The notes beneath the pieces are model-generated. The model saw only the letters and a list, made by a program, of their open reading frames with translations, was not told the origin of the DNA and did not search any database. Shown piece after piece: positions 6,601 to 11,681 of a stretch of 11,995 bases of DNA. The position numbers were made by a program, and so were the translations under genes. Location: the NCBI GenBank assembly GCA_029339195.1, contig JAPTJF010000808.1, forward strand, positions 1-11,995. Reading direction: 5' to 3'. The first letter of the stretch is position 1; the number at the start of each line of letters is the position of its first letter. The DNA comes from Micractinium sp. NFX-FRZ (taxonomy: Eukaryota > Chlorophyta > Trebouxiophyceae > Chlorellales > Chlorellaceae).

Positions 6601-9318
6601 CACAGCACACCCAAGTGGCCAGCCTCCCTGCGCGCCTTCGTGCTCCCTACTTGACAGAAAACGCGGACAGAGGTGCCCATGTGCCGCTGAACCAGACCAT
6701 CATGTGCCGGAAGCAAGCTGCACCAAAACCGCATGCCCTCAGCCAGGAAACCCCCCTCTGCCTAGAGATCTTCTTGTGGCCCTCCTCCTGCCTGCCTGCA
6801 GAACTCCCCTCTCTACAGCGCTCCTGGACACAATCCGTAACTAAAGGCCCTACCTTAAGGTCCGCCACCTGCTGCTGCAGCAGGTTGAGCTGGCGTTCCA
6901 GCCCAGACGTCTCTGCCCGCAGCTTGGCCGCCTCCTCGATTGCCACATCCAGCTGCTGCTGCGCAGCTGTGGCATGCTGCTTGGCAGCGTCGGCAGACTG
7001 CTGCAGGGAACTGCTCTGCAGCTGCAGCTGCAGGCCTGCCACCTGCAAGTTGGAGGCAGAGGACGCAGGATTATGAAGTGATGCATGTTCGGCAGCAAAC
7101 ACGGGTGCAATGCAGAGTCCAAGGCAGAGGCACGTGCTTCGCAATGGGGAGCTCAAAGCTCGCCTTGTAAATGTGAAGCCATCAAGGTAAGCTTCACAAG
7201 TGTTAAGCGGGGGGTCGGCCCCCCTGGCCCGCACCACCCATCGCAACGACGCTGGCAGGCAAGGCAGAGCCGCAGCAGCGGAGGCCGTGTCAGAGCCCGT
7301 CTGCGAAGTGTGGCTCGCCATCACCGCCGCAACCCATTGCGCAGCATGCAGTCTGTGCAGCAGACTAGGACAGAGCGGACAGGCAGGCCACCGGCGTGGT
7401 AGAATCAAGCGGCAGCGGAGTGGTGCTCCCCCACCCTACCTGCTCCCGCAGCTTAGCTTCTGCCACCCGAATGTCTGCCAGCTCGCGCCCCGCCCCGCTT
7501 GCCGGCAGGCACGATTTGGTTGTGACATCCATGAACAGCTGCAGGTCCGCCTCACGCTCCTGCACAAAACAAACAATGATGGGCATGTGTTAGAACCTGC
7601 AGCGAACCGTTCCTACAGACAGATATACTGATTAAGGGCAGGCATGACATTATTATGACCTCCATGCACAACATAGGCACGCACGGCTCTTGAAAGGACG
7701 AGCCAACTGTATCATGCGGCACCCAGGCCTGCTGCTGTTCTTTGATCCTGCCAGTCATGCGCCGAACAGCCGCCATCCGCTTGCCCCAAACTTGACCACA
7801 TGCCTAGCCTGCATGCAGGGCCCTGCATGCAAGCCGCCCTCGTCTTGCCTTCCAGCGGTTCTCCTTGTCCTGCTGCTGCGTGATGGCCTCGCGCTGCTTG
7901 GTGCACCGCTCCCGCAGCAGTCGTGCCTCCGCCTGCGCCGTCTCCGCTGCCATGCGGTGCTGCTCAGCTAGCAACTTGGCTGCAGAGGAAGGTGACGCGC
8001 ATGAAGAGGAACAATGTGGGTTGCAGTATCTGAAGGCTGCAAGTGTAACCCACTGATAATCTGCATGCAACCTGCACCTGCAACACGTATGCACACAACC
8101 TGTATGCAACCTGCTAGAGCTTGCCACACGAAAGATATTCTATATGCAAACACGCTGCCCAAGCGCCCCACAACATGAACACCTAGAACTAGGAACAAAA
8201 CCTTCCCTCAGGTCAGCCGGCAGCCGCTTGCACTGTTGTGCTGCCTTTGTCAGCGCAGCCACCTTGCTCTGCAGCGTGTCCACAACCTTGTGAAGCTCTG
8301 CCCCGCCACTGCATACATGATTGCATACGCCCCACAGCTAGGGATCAAAGGTCTTTACACTTGCCTGCCTCCACGTCCGCCGGCATCCCCTTGCACTTCT
8401 CCACCGCTTCCTTCAGCGTCGCCACCTCACTTTGCAGCGTGTTCACCACTTCTTGAAGCTCCGCGGCCGTCTGCTTGCCCACCGCCTGCGTGCGCTCCCG
8501 CTGCAATGCCGCCTCCATCTCGCCACGCTGTGCACGAACTGCTGCCAGCTGGCGCTCCAGCTCACGGATGCGCTCGTCAGCAGCGGGCAGCTGCCGGCGC
8601 AGGTGCGCTGCCTGCTCCAGCTGCAGGCCAGAAGCGGACGTGGAGGCGTGGCAGCAGTGGTTGTGGTTAGGCCAGCTGATATGCAGGCACACTACCAAGC
8701 AAGCACCCCACCAACCCCAGTCACTCGCCCCCGCTGTGCGCCCACAAATGGCGATCTCAATGCCGCGCCTGCCCTTCTCTGAGGGTGCCATACAAGTGTT
8801 CGCTGCTCAGGTCATGCAGCTGTGCCAGCCGCTGGTCCCTCACACCTTCCTAGCTAAAGTGAAGCAACTGCTCCTCCCCCCAGGCTGCAAGAAAACTGCG
8901 CCCCACCCTTTCTGGGAGTGCAGGACATGCAGCCGCACCAGCAAGGGCCGCGCCCCCGCTGCAGCTCGCGGTTCCCATCTTCCAACTTTTGCAGCCCTCA
9001 AGCAGCTACTTGCATCTGTCTCCGTTACACTCTGAGAACCAACCCGAAAGTGCAGCTCATAGTGCCAGCAGCCTGTCCCAGCCCCGATGTAGATGGTCGT
9101 TACATGAAGAAGATCCCCACCCCACCCCACCCACCTGGAAGCGCAGGTCATGCAGCTGCACAAGCAGCTGGTCCCGCCCCCGCTGCAGCTCCCGGTTCCT
9201 GTCCTCCATCTTCTGCAGCTCCACGTTGAGGTGGCGGAAGCGCTCCTGGTCGTACTGCTGCATGCGCGCCATGCGGTCCCGCTCCGAGCCAAGCATGTCC
9301 TTCAGGTCGCGAATCTCT
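3526..9318 (-). CDS. BRE1: BRE1/HUB-type RING E3 ubiquitin ligase for histone H2B, 14 exons, N-terminus missing
   Basis: Enzymes of this family monoubiquitinate histone H2B in the nucleus with an E2 of the RAD6/UBC type. Fourteen minus-strand exons join in frame (9318-9135, 8620-8365, 8297-8202, 7979-7849, 7559-7440, 7042-6854, 6522-6460, 6224-6156, 5868-5737, 5386-5273, 4955-4839, 4600-4529, 4018-3898, 3602-3526), giving about 579 residues. Residues 1-525 are almost all E/Q/R/A-rich coiled coil. Two landmarks match plant HUB1/HUB2 as I remember them: EADLQLFMDV, then SEIENVGQAYEDSQ followed by AQNARLL. Residues 526-564 form a C3HC4 RING, followed by a short tail. HUB proteins are about 880 residues, so some 300 N-terminal residues are absent; retroelement debris begins about 150 bp upstream of the first exon seen. 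Most introns are phase 0. The gene may be interrupted, or its 5' exons may lie beyond the block. Confidence 0.85.
3898..4018 (-). CDS. BRE1/HUB exon 13: first half of RING
   Basis: The acceptor CCTTACAG is followed by AECSALRAMINC, then CHQRQKDVVITKC, WH, FCNHC and IKRNL. The donor GTGAGA starts at 3897, phase 1. It supplies Cys526, Cys529, Cys541, His543, Cys546 and Cys549 of the RING. Q-K-D-V-V-I-T-K-C is diagnostic of BRE1/HUB rather than of RINGs in general. Confidence 0.93.
4095..4127 (-). repeat. Echo of the RING exon head, 109 bp upstream
   Basis: An acceptor-like CATCCACAG is followed by codons for AERATLQ, against AECSALR at the start of exon 13, and later a shared ACTGCAA stretch. 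Frame is not maintained into a RING and no donor follows. It is one of the weaker echoes. Confidence 0.4.
4529..4600 (-). CDS. BRE1/HUB exon 12: coiled coil
   Basis: Acceptor ACTTGCAG, 24 codons starting DAQHRLERLRQQQ and ending VDSELQ, donor CAG/GTAGCT; phase 0 at both ends. It joins exon 13 as VDSELQ-AECSALRAMINC, equivalent to the helix just before the RING in HUB proteins. Confidence 0.8.
4731..4775 (-). repeat. Echo of exon 11 tail, 108 bp downstream
   Basis: About 33 of 42 bases match the end of exon 11, including GGCTGGAGGAGCAG. The donor position reads CAG/GATAGA instead of CAG/GTACCG, so it cannot be spliced normally. Confidence 0.8.
4839..4955 (-). CDS. BRE1/HUB exon 11: coiled coil
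   Basis: 39 codons, ADVEAKQQEVARLIAERD to RARRLEEQLQ, between acceptor ATGGCAG and donor GTACCG, phase 0. Degenerate copies of its head and tail lie in the flanking introns. Confidence 0.8.
5026..5076 (-). repeat. Echo of exon 11 head, 121 bp upstream
   Basis: A good acceptor, TTCTTTGCGCAG, is followed by TEVEAKQQEGARLIANR, against ADVEAKQQEVARLIAER in exon 11. No donor lies in a useful place and the similarity ends after about 17 codons. It could still serve as an alternative acceptor. Confidence 0.85.
5273..5386 (-). CDS. BRE1/HUB exon 10: coiled coil
   Basis: 38 codons from GLLHELDKVQGEA to EQLLVAAR, acceptor CACACTCCAG, donor GTGCGC, phase 0. The composition and helix periodicity continue the neighbouring exons. 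Confidence 0.78.
5470..5496 (-). repeat. Echo of exon 10 head, 110 bp upstream
   Basis: The acceptor-like CCCCACAG is followed by a match to the first ~27 bases of exon 10 (shared GCACG and GGACAA). The frame meets TAA after GQV. Confidence 0.6.
5737..5868 (-). CDS. BRE1/HUB exon 9: coiled coil
   Basis: 44 codons from ATVAAQERQQLVEERAD to RVMELEARVQ, acceptor CTTCTACAG, donor GTGAGG, phase 0. An uninterrupted heptad-like run. Confidence 0.82.
5936..5972 (-). repeat. Echo of exon 9 head, 104 bp upstream
   Basis: It shares GCAGCCCAGGAGCGCC with exon 9, with nearby matches on both sides. A CAG codon has become TAG, so the copy is interrupted in frame. Confidence 0.8.
6156..6224 (-). CDS. BRE1/HUB exon 8: conserved helix after the AYED motif
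   Basis: 23 codons, AQNARLLASLAQRDED to KMLQQ, acceptor CTCGTGCAG, donor GTGACT, phase 0. It corresponds to the QTQNQ-LLQQ-ERD stretch that follows IGQAYEDMQ in plant HUB proteins. Confidence 0.83.
6369..6402 (-). repeat. Echo of exon 7 tail and donor, 91 bp downstream
   Basis: The codons NVGRDCEDLQ followed by GTGAGC copy NVGQAYEDSQ followed by GTGAAC. The likeness continues into the intron side. The donor is intact, but the frame between the two donors is closed, so using it would truncate the protein. Confidence 0.78.
6460..6522 (-). CDS. BRE1/HUB exon 7: SEIENVGQAYEDSQ signature
   Basis: 21 codons beginning REGESYM and ending in the signature EIENVGQAYEDSQ. Acceptor CCCTGCAG, donor GTGAAC, phase 0. 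E-I-E-x-[IV]-G-Q-A-Y-E-D is the most recognisable non-RING motif of HUB proteins, so this exon anchors the identification. Confidence 0.88.
6854..7042 (-). CDS. BRE1/HUB exon 6: glutamine-rich coiled coil
   Basis: 63 codons from VAGLQLQLQSSSLQQ to LLQQQVADLK, acceptor ACTTGCAG, donor GTAGGG, phase 0. It is rich in Gln and Ala, with leucines at heptad spacing. Confidence 0.83.
7440..7559 (-). CDS. BRE1/HUB exon 5: EADLQLFMDV segment
   Basis: 40 codons, EREADLQLFMDVTTKSC to AEAKLREQ, acceptor TTTGTGCAG, donor GTAGGG, phase 0. It resembles the ESDLDLKLILDMYRCE segment of plant HUB. A CLPASGAG loop breaks the helix. Confidence 0.82.
7637..7692 (-). repeat. Echo of exon 5 head, 133 bp upstream
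   Basis: The translated copy reads CMEVIIMSCLP against FMDVTTKSCLP, and TGACCTCCATG against TGACATCCATG in plus-strand DNA. Similarity runs about 55 bp. No convincing acceptor remains. Confidence 0.72.
7807..7834. repeat. 28-bp near-perfect palindrome after the exon 4 GC donor
   Basis: Two 11-base arms rich in TGCATGCA flank GGGCCC, with a single mismatched pair. It lies about 14 nt inside the intron that starts with the GC donor. It could fold in the pre-mRNA, but a role is only a guess. Confidence 0.7.
7849..7979 (-). CDS. BRE1/HUB exon 4, ending at a GC donor
   Basis: Acceptor CCTCTGCAG; two bases complete Ala, then KLLAEQHRMAAETAQAEA to QDKENRWK. The only donor that keeps frame is AAG/GCAAGA at 7848, a GC-AG intron. 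Downstream of it the frame reads into stops within 15 codons. Confidence 0.75.
8202..8297 (-). CDS. BRE1/HUB exon 3: exonised duplicate of the exon 2 tail
   Basis: This exon reads ELHKVVDTLQSKVAAL to CKRLPADLRE. It matches the end of exon 2 (ELQEVVNTLQSEVATL to CKGMPADVEA) at 17 of 32 positions, and the DNA matches more closely. The acceptor GGCGGGGCAG at 8299-8298 lacks a pyrimidine tract and corresponds to coding sequence in exon 2. The donor GTTTTG at 8201 is weak, but it keeps phase 1 into exon 4. An alternative start at 8308 needs a 52-nt GT-AG intron. If neither is used, this is another unspliced echo. Confidence 0.6.
8365..8620 (-). CDS. BRE1/HUB exon 2: long coiled coil
   Basis: 85 codons plus one base, LEQAAHLRRQLPAADERI through QLAAVRAQRGEMEAALQ to MPADVEA. 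Acceptor TGGCCTGCAG. The donor preferred here is CAG/GCAAGT at 8364 (GC type), phase 1; a GT donor at 8360 is the alternative. Confidence 0.78.
8806..8850 (-). repeat. Echo of exon 1 tail, third downstream copy (offset 336 bp)
   Basis: Plus-strand CAGGTCATGCAGCTG and the following AGC-GCTGGTCCC match 9144-9180. It is part of a ladder of four copies about 110 bp apart. Confidence 0.75.
8921..8999 (-). repeat. Echo of exon 1 tail, second downstream copy (offset 223 bp)
   Basis: The best preserved copy. It contains codons for LQKLEDGNRELQRGRG against LQKMEDRNRELQRGRD, and shares GCCCCCGCTGCAGCTC on the plus strand. The donor position has lost its GT. Confidence 0.85.
9048..9090 (-). repeat. Echo of exon 1 tail, first downstream copy (offset about 100 bp)
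   Basis: A weaker match with gaps: TGCAGCT, then CCAGCAGCCTGTCCC against AAGCAGCTGGTCCC. It is believable mainly because it fills the ~110-bp ladder. Confidence 0.45.
9135..9318 (-). CDS. BRE1/HUB first visible exon: coiled coil
   Basis: Acceptor ACCTGGCAG, one base completing a codon, then EIRDLKDMLGSERDRMARM to LLVQLHDLRFQ, donor GTGGGT, phase 0 into exon 2. The incoming phase (2) shows that at least one further upstream exon must exist or have existed. The 5' part of the gene was not found between here and 11995. Confidence 0.75.
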
Positions 9319-9401
9319 CTGCCAGGTTGGTGGAGGAGGACGGGAGGAAAGGGGGCAGAGGGGGAAGAGGGTGAAGGCACAAACAGGGCGGCGTTTTTGT
9401 A

Positions 9402-9463
9402 TTGCTGCGCAGCATGGGCGCAATGCGGTCGTGCTCTGCCCAAAGCATGTTCTTCAGGTCGCG
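9402..9463 (-). repeat. Echo of exon 1 head, 152 bp upstream
   Basis: Codons for VRDLKNMLWAEHDRIAPM copy IRDLKDMLGSERDRMARM, with the shared run GCGACCTGAAG. The copy stops where the retroelement tail begins (about 9471). Confidence 0.82.
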
Positions 9464-9470
9464 CACAGTG

Positions 9471-9712
9471 CTCAGCAGGGAGATGGGCAGGCATTACAGC
9501 CGGGGGACCCAAAAACACCGGGCGGGGCCCCGCATCCCCGCTGTTGTGAGCTAGAGCCACAAGGCGCGTCACGAATGCAGCGAGAGGGCAAAGCGCGCCG
9601 GCTGCATGGCGGTGCAGGTGCCAGCGGTCGGCGCCGGCATTCCAGCACAGGAACAGTGGCCAGCTGGCACCTCGCTGCGCCATGCAGCCGGCGCGGTGCC
9701 AACCGTACACTG
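9471..9712 (-). mobile_element. Non-LTR retroelement 3' end, copy 1, truncated
   Basis: This shares long stretches with 9865-10180, among them CAGCTGGCACCTCGCTGC and CCATGCAGCCGGCGCGGTGCC on the plus strand, and the GTCACGAATGCAGCGAG-type segment. Relative to copy 2 it lacks about 130 internal bp and its last ~75 bp. Its broken 3' end abuts the echo of BRE1/HUB exon 1. Confidence 0.7.
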
Positions 9713-9737
9713 ACTGACCGACTGACCGACTGACTGC
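9709..9737. repeat. TGACCGAC microsatellite
   Basis: Short CTGA/CCGA repeats (TGACTGACCGACTGACCGAC and continuing) sit at the 5' edge of retroelement copy 1. Confidence 0.85.
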
Positions 9738-10299
9738 GGGTTAAACGTCGGTTCAGCAGAAACCTGTGCTGCTGAATGAGTCATCAAACGAATGAACCAC
9801 TGAGATGCGAGCGCTAAAGCATCGCAGGACGAGAATGGAGCAGCTTACCCAAGGCAGCTCGGCAGGGAGACGGCAGGCACAGCGGCAGGGGGACCCAAAA
9901 CACCAGGCGAGACCCCGCCTCCCCACTGCCGTGAGCTAAAGCCACAAGGGGCATCACGAATGCAGCGAGGGGCAAAGAAGCTCCCGCCCAGGGGGCTCGA
10001 GAGCCGCGGCCCACCCAGGAAAACATGGACATGCACTAACAACCAAAACGGCAAGCGCAAGACAAGGTAGGCAGTGCAGGTGCCAGCGCTCGGCACCGGC
10101 GCCCCGGCACAGGAGTGGGTGGCCAGCTGGCACCTCGCTGCACCATGCAGCCGGCGCGGTGCCGACCGTACACAGGTCTTGCAGCAGGTCCCAGAAGCGA
10201 GCGACAGCATGTCGCTGCGCCCCGGCCACAAGCTGAGTGGGTGAGGGGGAGGTGGTGGAGGGTGGCGGCCGCTGGATGGGCGCTCCTCAGCGTGGCGCG

Positions 10300-10585
10300 C
10301 ATGCAGCGCGCAAGCTGTCAGCTGGCGGCGGCCAGCATTCATGGCACTCAGTGCAGCCAGACAGACTGCATCCCACACACCGGCATGTGTGCCAGCAGGG
10401 GTGCGCATCAGCCAGAGCTGCAGCCGCGTGGGGTGCCGCCCACCAAGCTGAGCCGCCAGGGTGGCGCGTACTGTGGCGGCCGAGTTCCTCCTCACAGGGC
10501 AGTCCCAGTAGTGGTGGCGGCGGCCAGGGTGAGGGTCGGGGGAGCCGCATGGGCACGGCTGTGGGCCACTGTGCCAGTGGCCCAC
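10300..10585 (-). pseudogene. C-terminal zinc-binding segment of a retrotransposon reverse transcriptase
   Basis: The minus frame reads PCPCGSPDPHPGRRHHYWDC, then PVRRNSAATV, and further on WLMRTPAGTHAGVWDAVCLA with ALSAMNAGRRQL. C-x-C-G ... H-H-[YF]-W-x-C-P-V is the zinc-binding motif found after the reverse transcriptase domain of non-LTR elements (zf-RVT type), frequent in chlorophyte genomes. A frame stop lies just upstream and the polymerase domain itself is missing, so this is a fragment. The frame stays open for another ~150 codons but becomes low-complexity. Confidence 0.6.
10561..10585. repeat. Perfect 11-bp-stem hairpin
   Basis: GTGGGCCACTG pairs exactly with CAGTGGCCCAC across the loop TGC. 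It sits at the 5' breakpoint of retroelement copy 2 and 55 bp from the 3' end of the tRNA gene. Confidence 0.9.
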
Positions 10586-10626
10586 CTCGAACCTTATTTA
10601 ATTTAAGTGCAGTAGCAGACAATGTT

Positions 10627-10630
10627 CAAA
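10627..10630 (-). terminator. RNA polymerase III terminator of the tRNA gene
   Basis: TTTT on the minus strand begins 10 nt after the tRNA 3' end, the usual position and length for Pol III termination. Confidence 0.75.
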
Positions 10631-10639
10631 ACGTTCGCG

Positions 10640-10713
10640 CGACCGAGACAGGGATCGAACCTGCGACCTTCTGGGCCGAAACCAGACGCTCTCTTCCACT
10701 GAGCTACACGGCC
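10640..10713 (-). tRNA. tRNA-Arg(TCG)
   Basis: 74 nt fold into a full cloverleaf. Acceptor GGCCGTG/CTCGGTC (one T-T mismatch at pair 6-67 and one G-T). D stem GCTC/GAGC with loop AGTGGAAGA. Anticodon stem TCTGG/CCAGA with loop TTTCGGC, giving anticodon TCG (codon CGA). Variable loop AGGTC. T stem GCAGG/CCTGT with loop TTCGATC. Discriminator G. The internal A box (TAGCTCAGTGG) and B box (GGTTCGATCCC) fit Pol III promoters. There is no intron and CCA is not encoded. The TTTT terminator and intact boxes favour a working gene. It sits between two retroelement copies whose 3' ends point away from it. Confidence 0.92.
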
Positions 10714-10865
10714 CACAGCATGCATAGCACGCTGGGTGCAAGACAAAACCGATTTCCGGCCACTTGTAAAGACAAAAGTCGCCGGTTGTGCCATTCTTGG
10801 CCCTGCGCCCGATTGGCCAGCCTGTGCGCTGCTGTGCCGCTTTCACCCACCACTCCCTCCACAGT

Positions 10866-11105
10866 GGTATTGCACAGGTATTCTTGGGCGGGCCGCGGTC
10901 CTCGGCCCCCTGGGCGACCTCCCCTTTGCCCCTCGCTGCATTCGTGACGCCTCTTCTGGCTTTAGCTCACGGCAGCGGGAGGTCGGGGCGCCGCCCGGTG
11001 TTTGGGTCCCCCTGCCGCTGTGCCTGCCCGTCTCCCTGCCGAGCTGCCTTGGGTAAGCTGCTCCATTCTCGTCCTGCGATGCTTTTGTGCTCGCGTCTCA
11101 ATGTG
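10866..11105 (+). mobile_element. Non-LTR retroelement 3' end, copy 3, opposite orientation
   Basis: This is the reverse complement of about 9797-10030, with runs such as CTTGGGTAAGCTGCTCCATT and TCTCGTCCTGCGATGCTTT shared. It ends GCGTCTCAATGTG exactly where the duplicated promoter region starts at 11106. No coding part is left. Confidence 0.75.
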
Positions 11106-11127
11106 TCATTGCGAGCCATGAAATGGC

Positions 11128-11137
11128 TATAGCTACA
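11128..11137 (+). promoter_or_regulatory. TATA-like box of unit A
   Basis: TATAGCTACA within a block conserved in both units, about 95 nt upstream of the first conserved ATG. Strand is inferred from the downstream donor. Confidence 0.4.
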
Positions 11138-11230
11138 CTGTGAAGCGAAGAGGTGCCACGTGTAAGGCCAGGCGGTTGGCGCACAGGGCTCTGCGGTGGC
11201 GTAGGCACGACGCTGTTTCTAAAATGCGCA

Positions 11231-11394
11231 ATGCCATCGGACGTTGTGGCGAACGAGGGAGGTTGCGGCCGCGCCGCAGCAGCGTGTGAGCGTCGCCAAA
11301 ATCGGGCGCAAAAGTCGCGTACGGGAAATGCTCCTATCATGCTCAACTGCGGGTTCCAACTCGGTGGCACCCGCATCGTCGCAAAGGATAATTT
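11231..11394 (+). CDS. Putative first exon of an unidentified gene
   Basis: From ATG at 11231 the frame reads MPSDVVANEGGCGRAA, then a basic stretch, then MLNCGFQLGGTRIVAKDN. It reaches a near-consensus donor GTAAGTAAGG at 11395. The 5' part is repeated in the second unit up to the window end, with its only coding change there (GGT to GGC) silent in this frame. The stretch after the basic segment may be the true start at a later ATG (11339). I recognise no family and no signal peptide. Upstream in the second unit are a TATA-like box and a heat-shock element, so heat-inducible expression is a reasonable inference. Without the splice, TAA at 11396-11398 would end the frame. A non-coding leader is equally possible. 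Confidence 0.3.
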
Positions 11395-11400
11395 GTAAGT

Positions 11401-11630
11401 AAGGCGATGGGCGGGGTCCCGAGCCGTTTTGTGTTCGCTGGCGTTTTCGCGCGCGCGCAGCAGCAGGTCCGACACACGGTCGTTGTCTCGTTAGCGTGCG
11501 GACTTTGTGGGCGCGTTGTCTGAATTGGGAGCAGACGGCTACTGCCGGGAACGGCGTGTCGGAGCGTGTCGGTGAGGTGAGGCGGTGAGGTGAGGCGAGG
11601 CGACGGTGTGCGAGGGTGCCACATCCTGGG
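11401..11630. other. Spacer between the tandem units
   Basis: If the donor at 11395 is real, this is intron or inter-unit DNA. It contains a GCGCGCGCAG run near 11450 and a GGTGAGGTGAGGCG microsatellite near 11573-11602. No gene is seen. Confidence 0.4.
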
Positions 11631-11674
11631 TTACGTAATCGGTTATGCAATGGTTACGTAAGGGTCAGGTAACC
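11631..11674. promoter_or_regulatory. Cluster of bZIP-type palindromes
   Basis: TTACGTAA at 11631-11638 and again at 11654-11661, with TTATGCAA at 11643-11650 between them and GGTAACC at 11668-11674. The spacing of the three 8-mers is 12 and 11 bp, about one helical turn. TTACGTAA and TTATGCAA are classic bZIP half-site pairs; the factor in algae is unknown. Confidence 0.5.
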
Positions 11675-11681
11675 ACCTCCA

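Larger units (their letters stand above)
9795..10585 (-). mobile_element. Non-LTR retroelement, 5'-truncated copy 2
   Basis: It starts at the hairpin near 10585, carries the end of a reverse-transcriptase ORF, then about 500 bp of 3' region. The last ~235 bp (9797-10030) reappear as the reverse complement at 10866-11105. Three copies sharing the same kind of 3' region but different 5' extents is the usual mark of target-primed retrotransposition. No poly(A) tail is visible. Confidence 0.65.
11106..11400 (+). repeat. Tandem unit A: promoter plus putative first exon
   Basis: It begins TCATTGCGAGCCATGAAATG and is repeated 718-729 bp further on at 11824. Unit A lacks whatever lay upstream in unit B, because retroelement copy 3 ends at its first base. 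Confidence 0.8.

Noticed and set aside
6647..7408. Single 253-codon open frame on the minus strand taken as one exon
   Set aside because: Only 6854-7042 has coiled-coil character and conserved splice sites; the rest reads as low-complexity intron translation.
8309..8360. 52-nt GT-AG intron (donor GTGTAA, acceptor TATGCAG) between exons 2 and 3
   Set aside because: It also keeps frame but is very short with a poor donor. The GC donor GCAAGT with acceptor at 8298 is preferred, though not proven.
9797..11105. DNA transposon with 235-bp terminal inverted repeats around the tRNA gene
   Set aside because: The inverted arms are the 3' ends of a retroelement that also occurs as copy 1 in another arrangement. 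The interior holds reverse-transcriptase coding sequence on one side only, and no target-site duplication was found.
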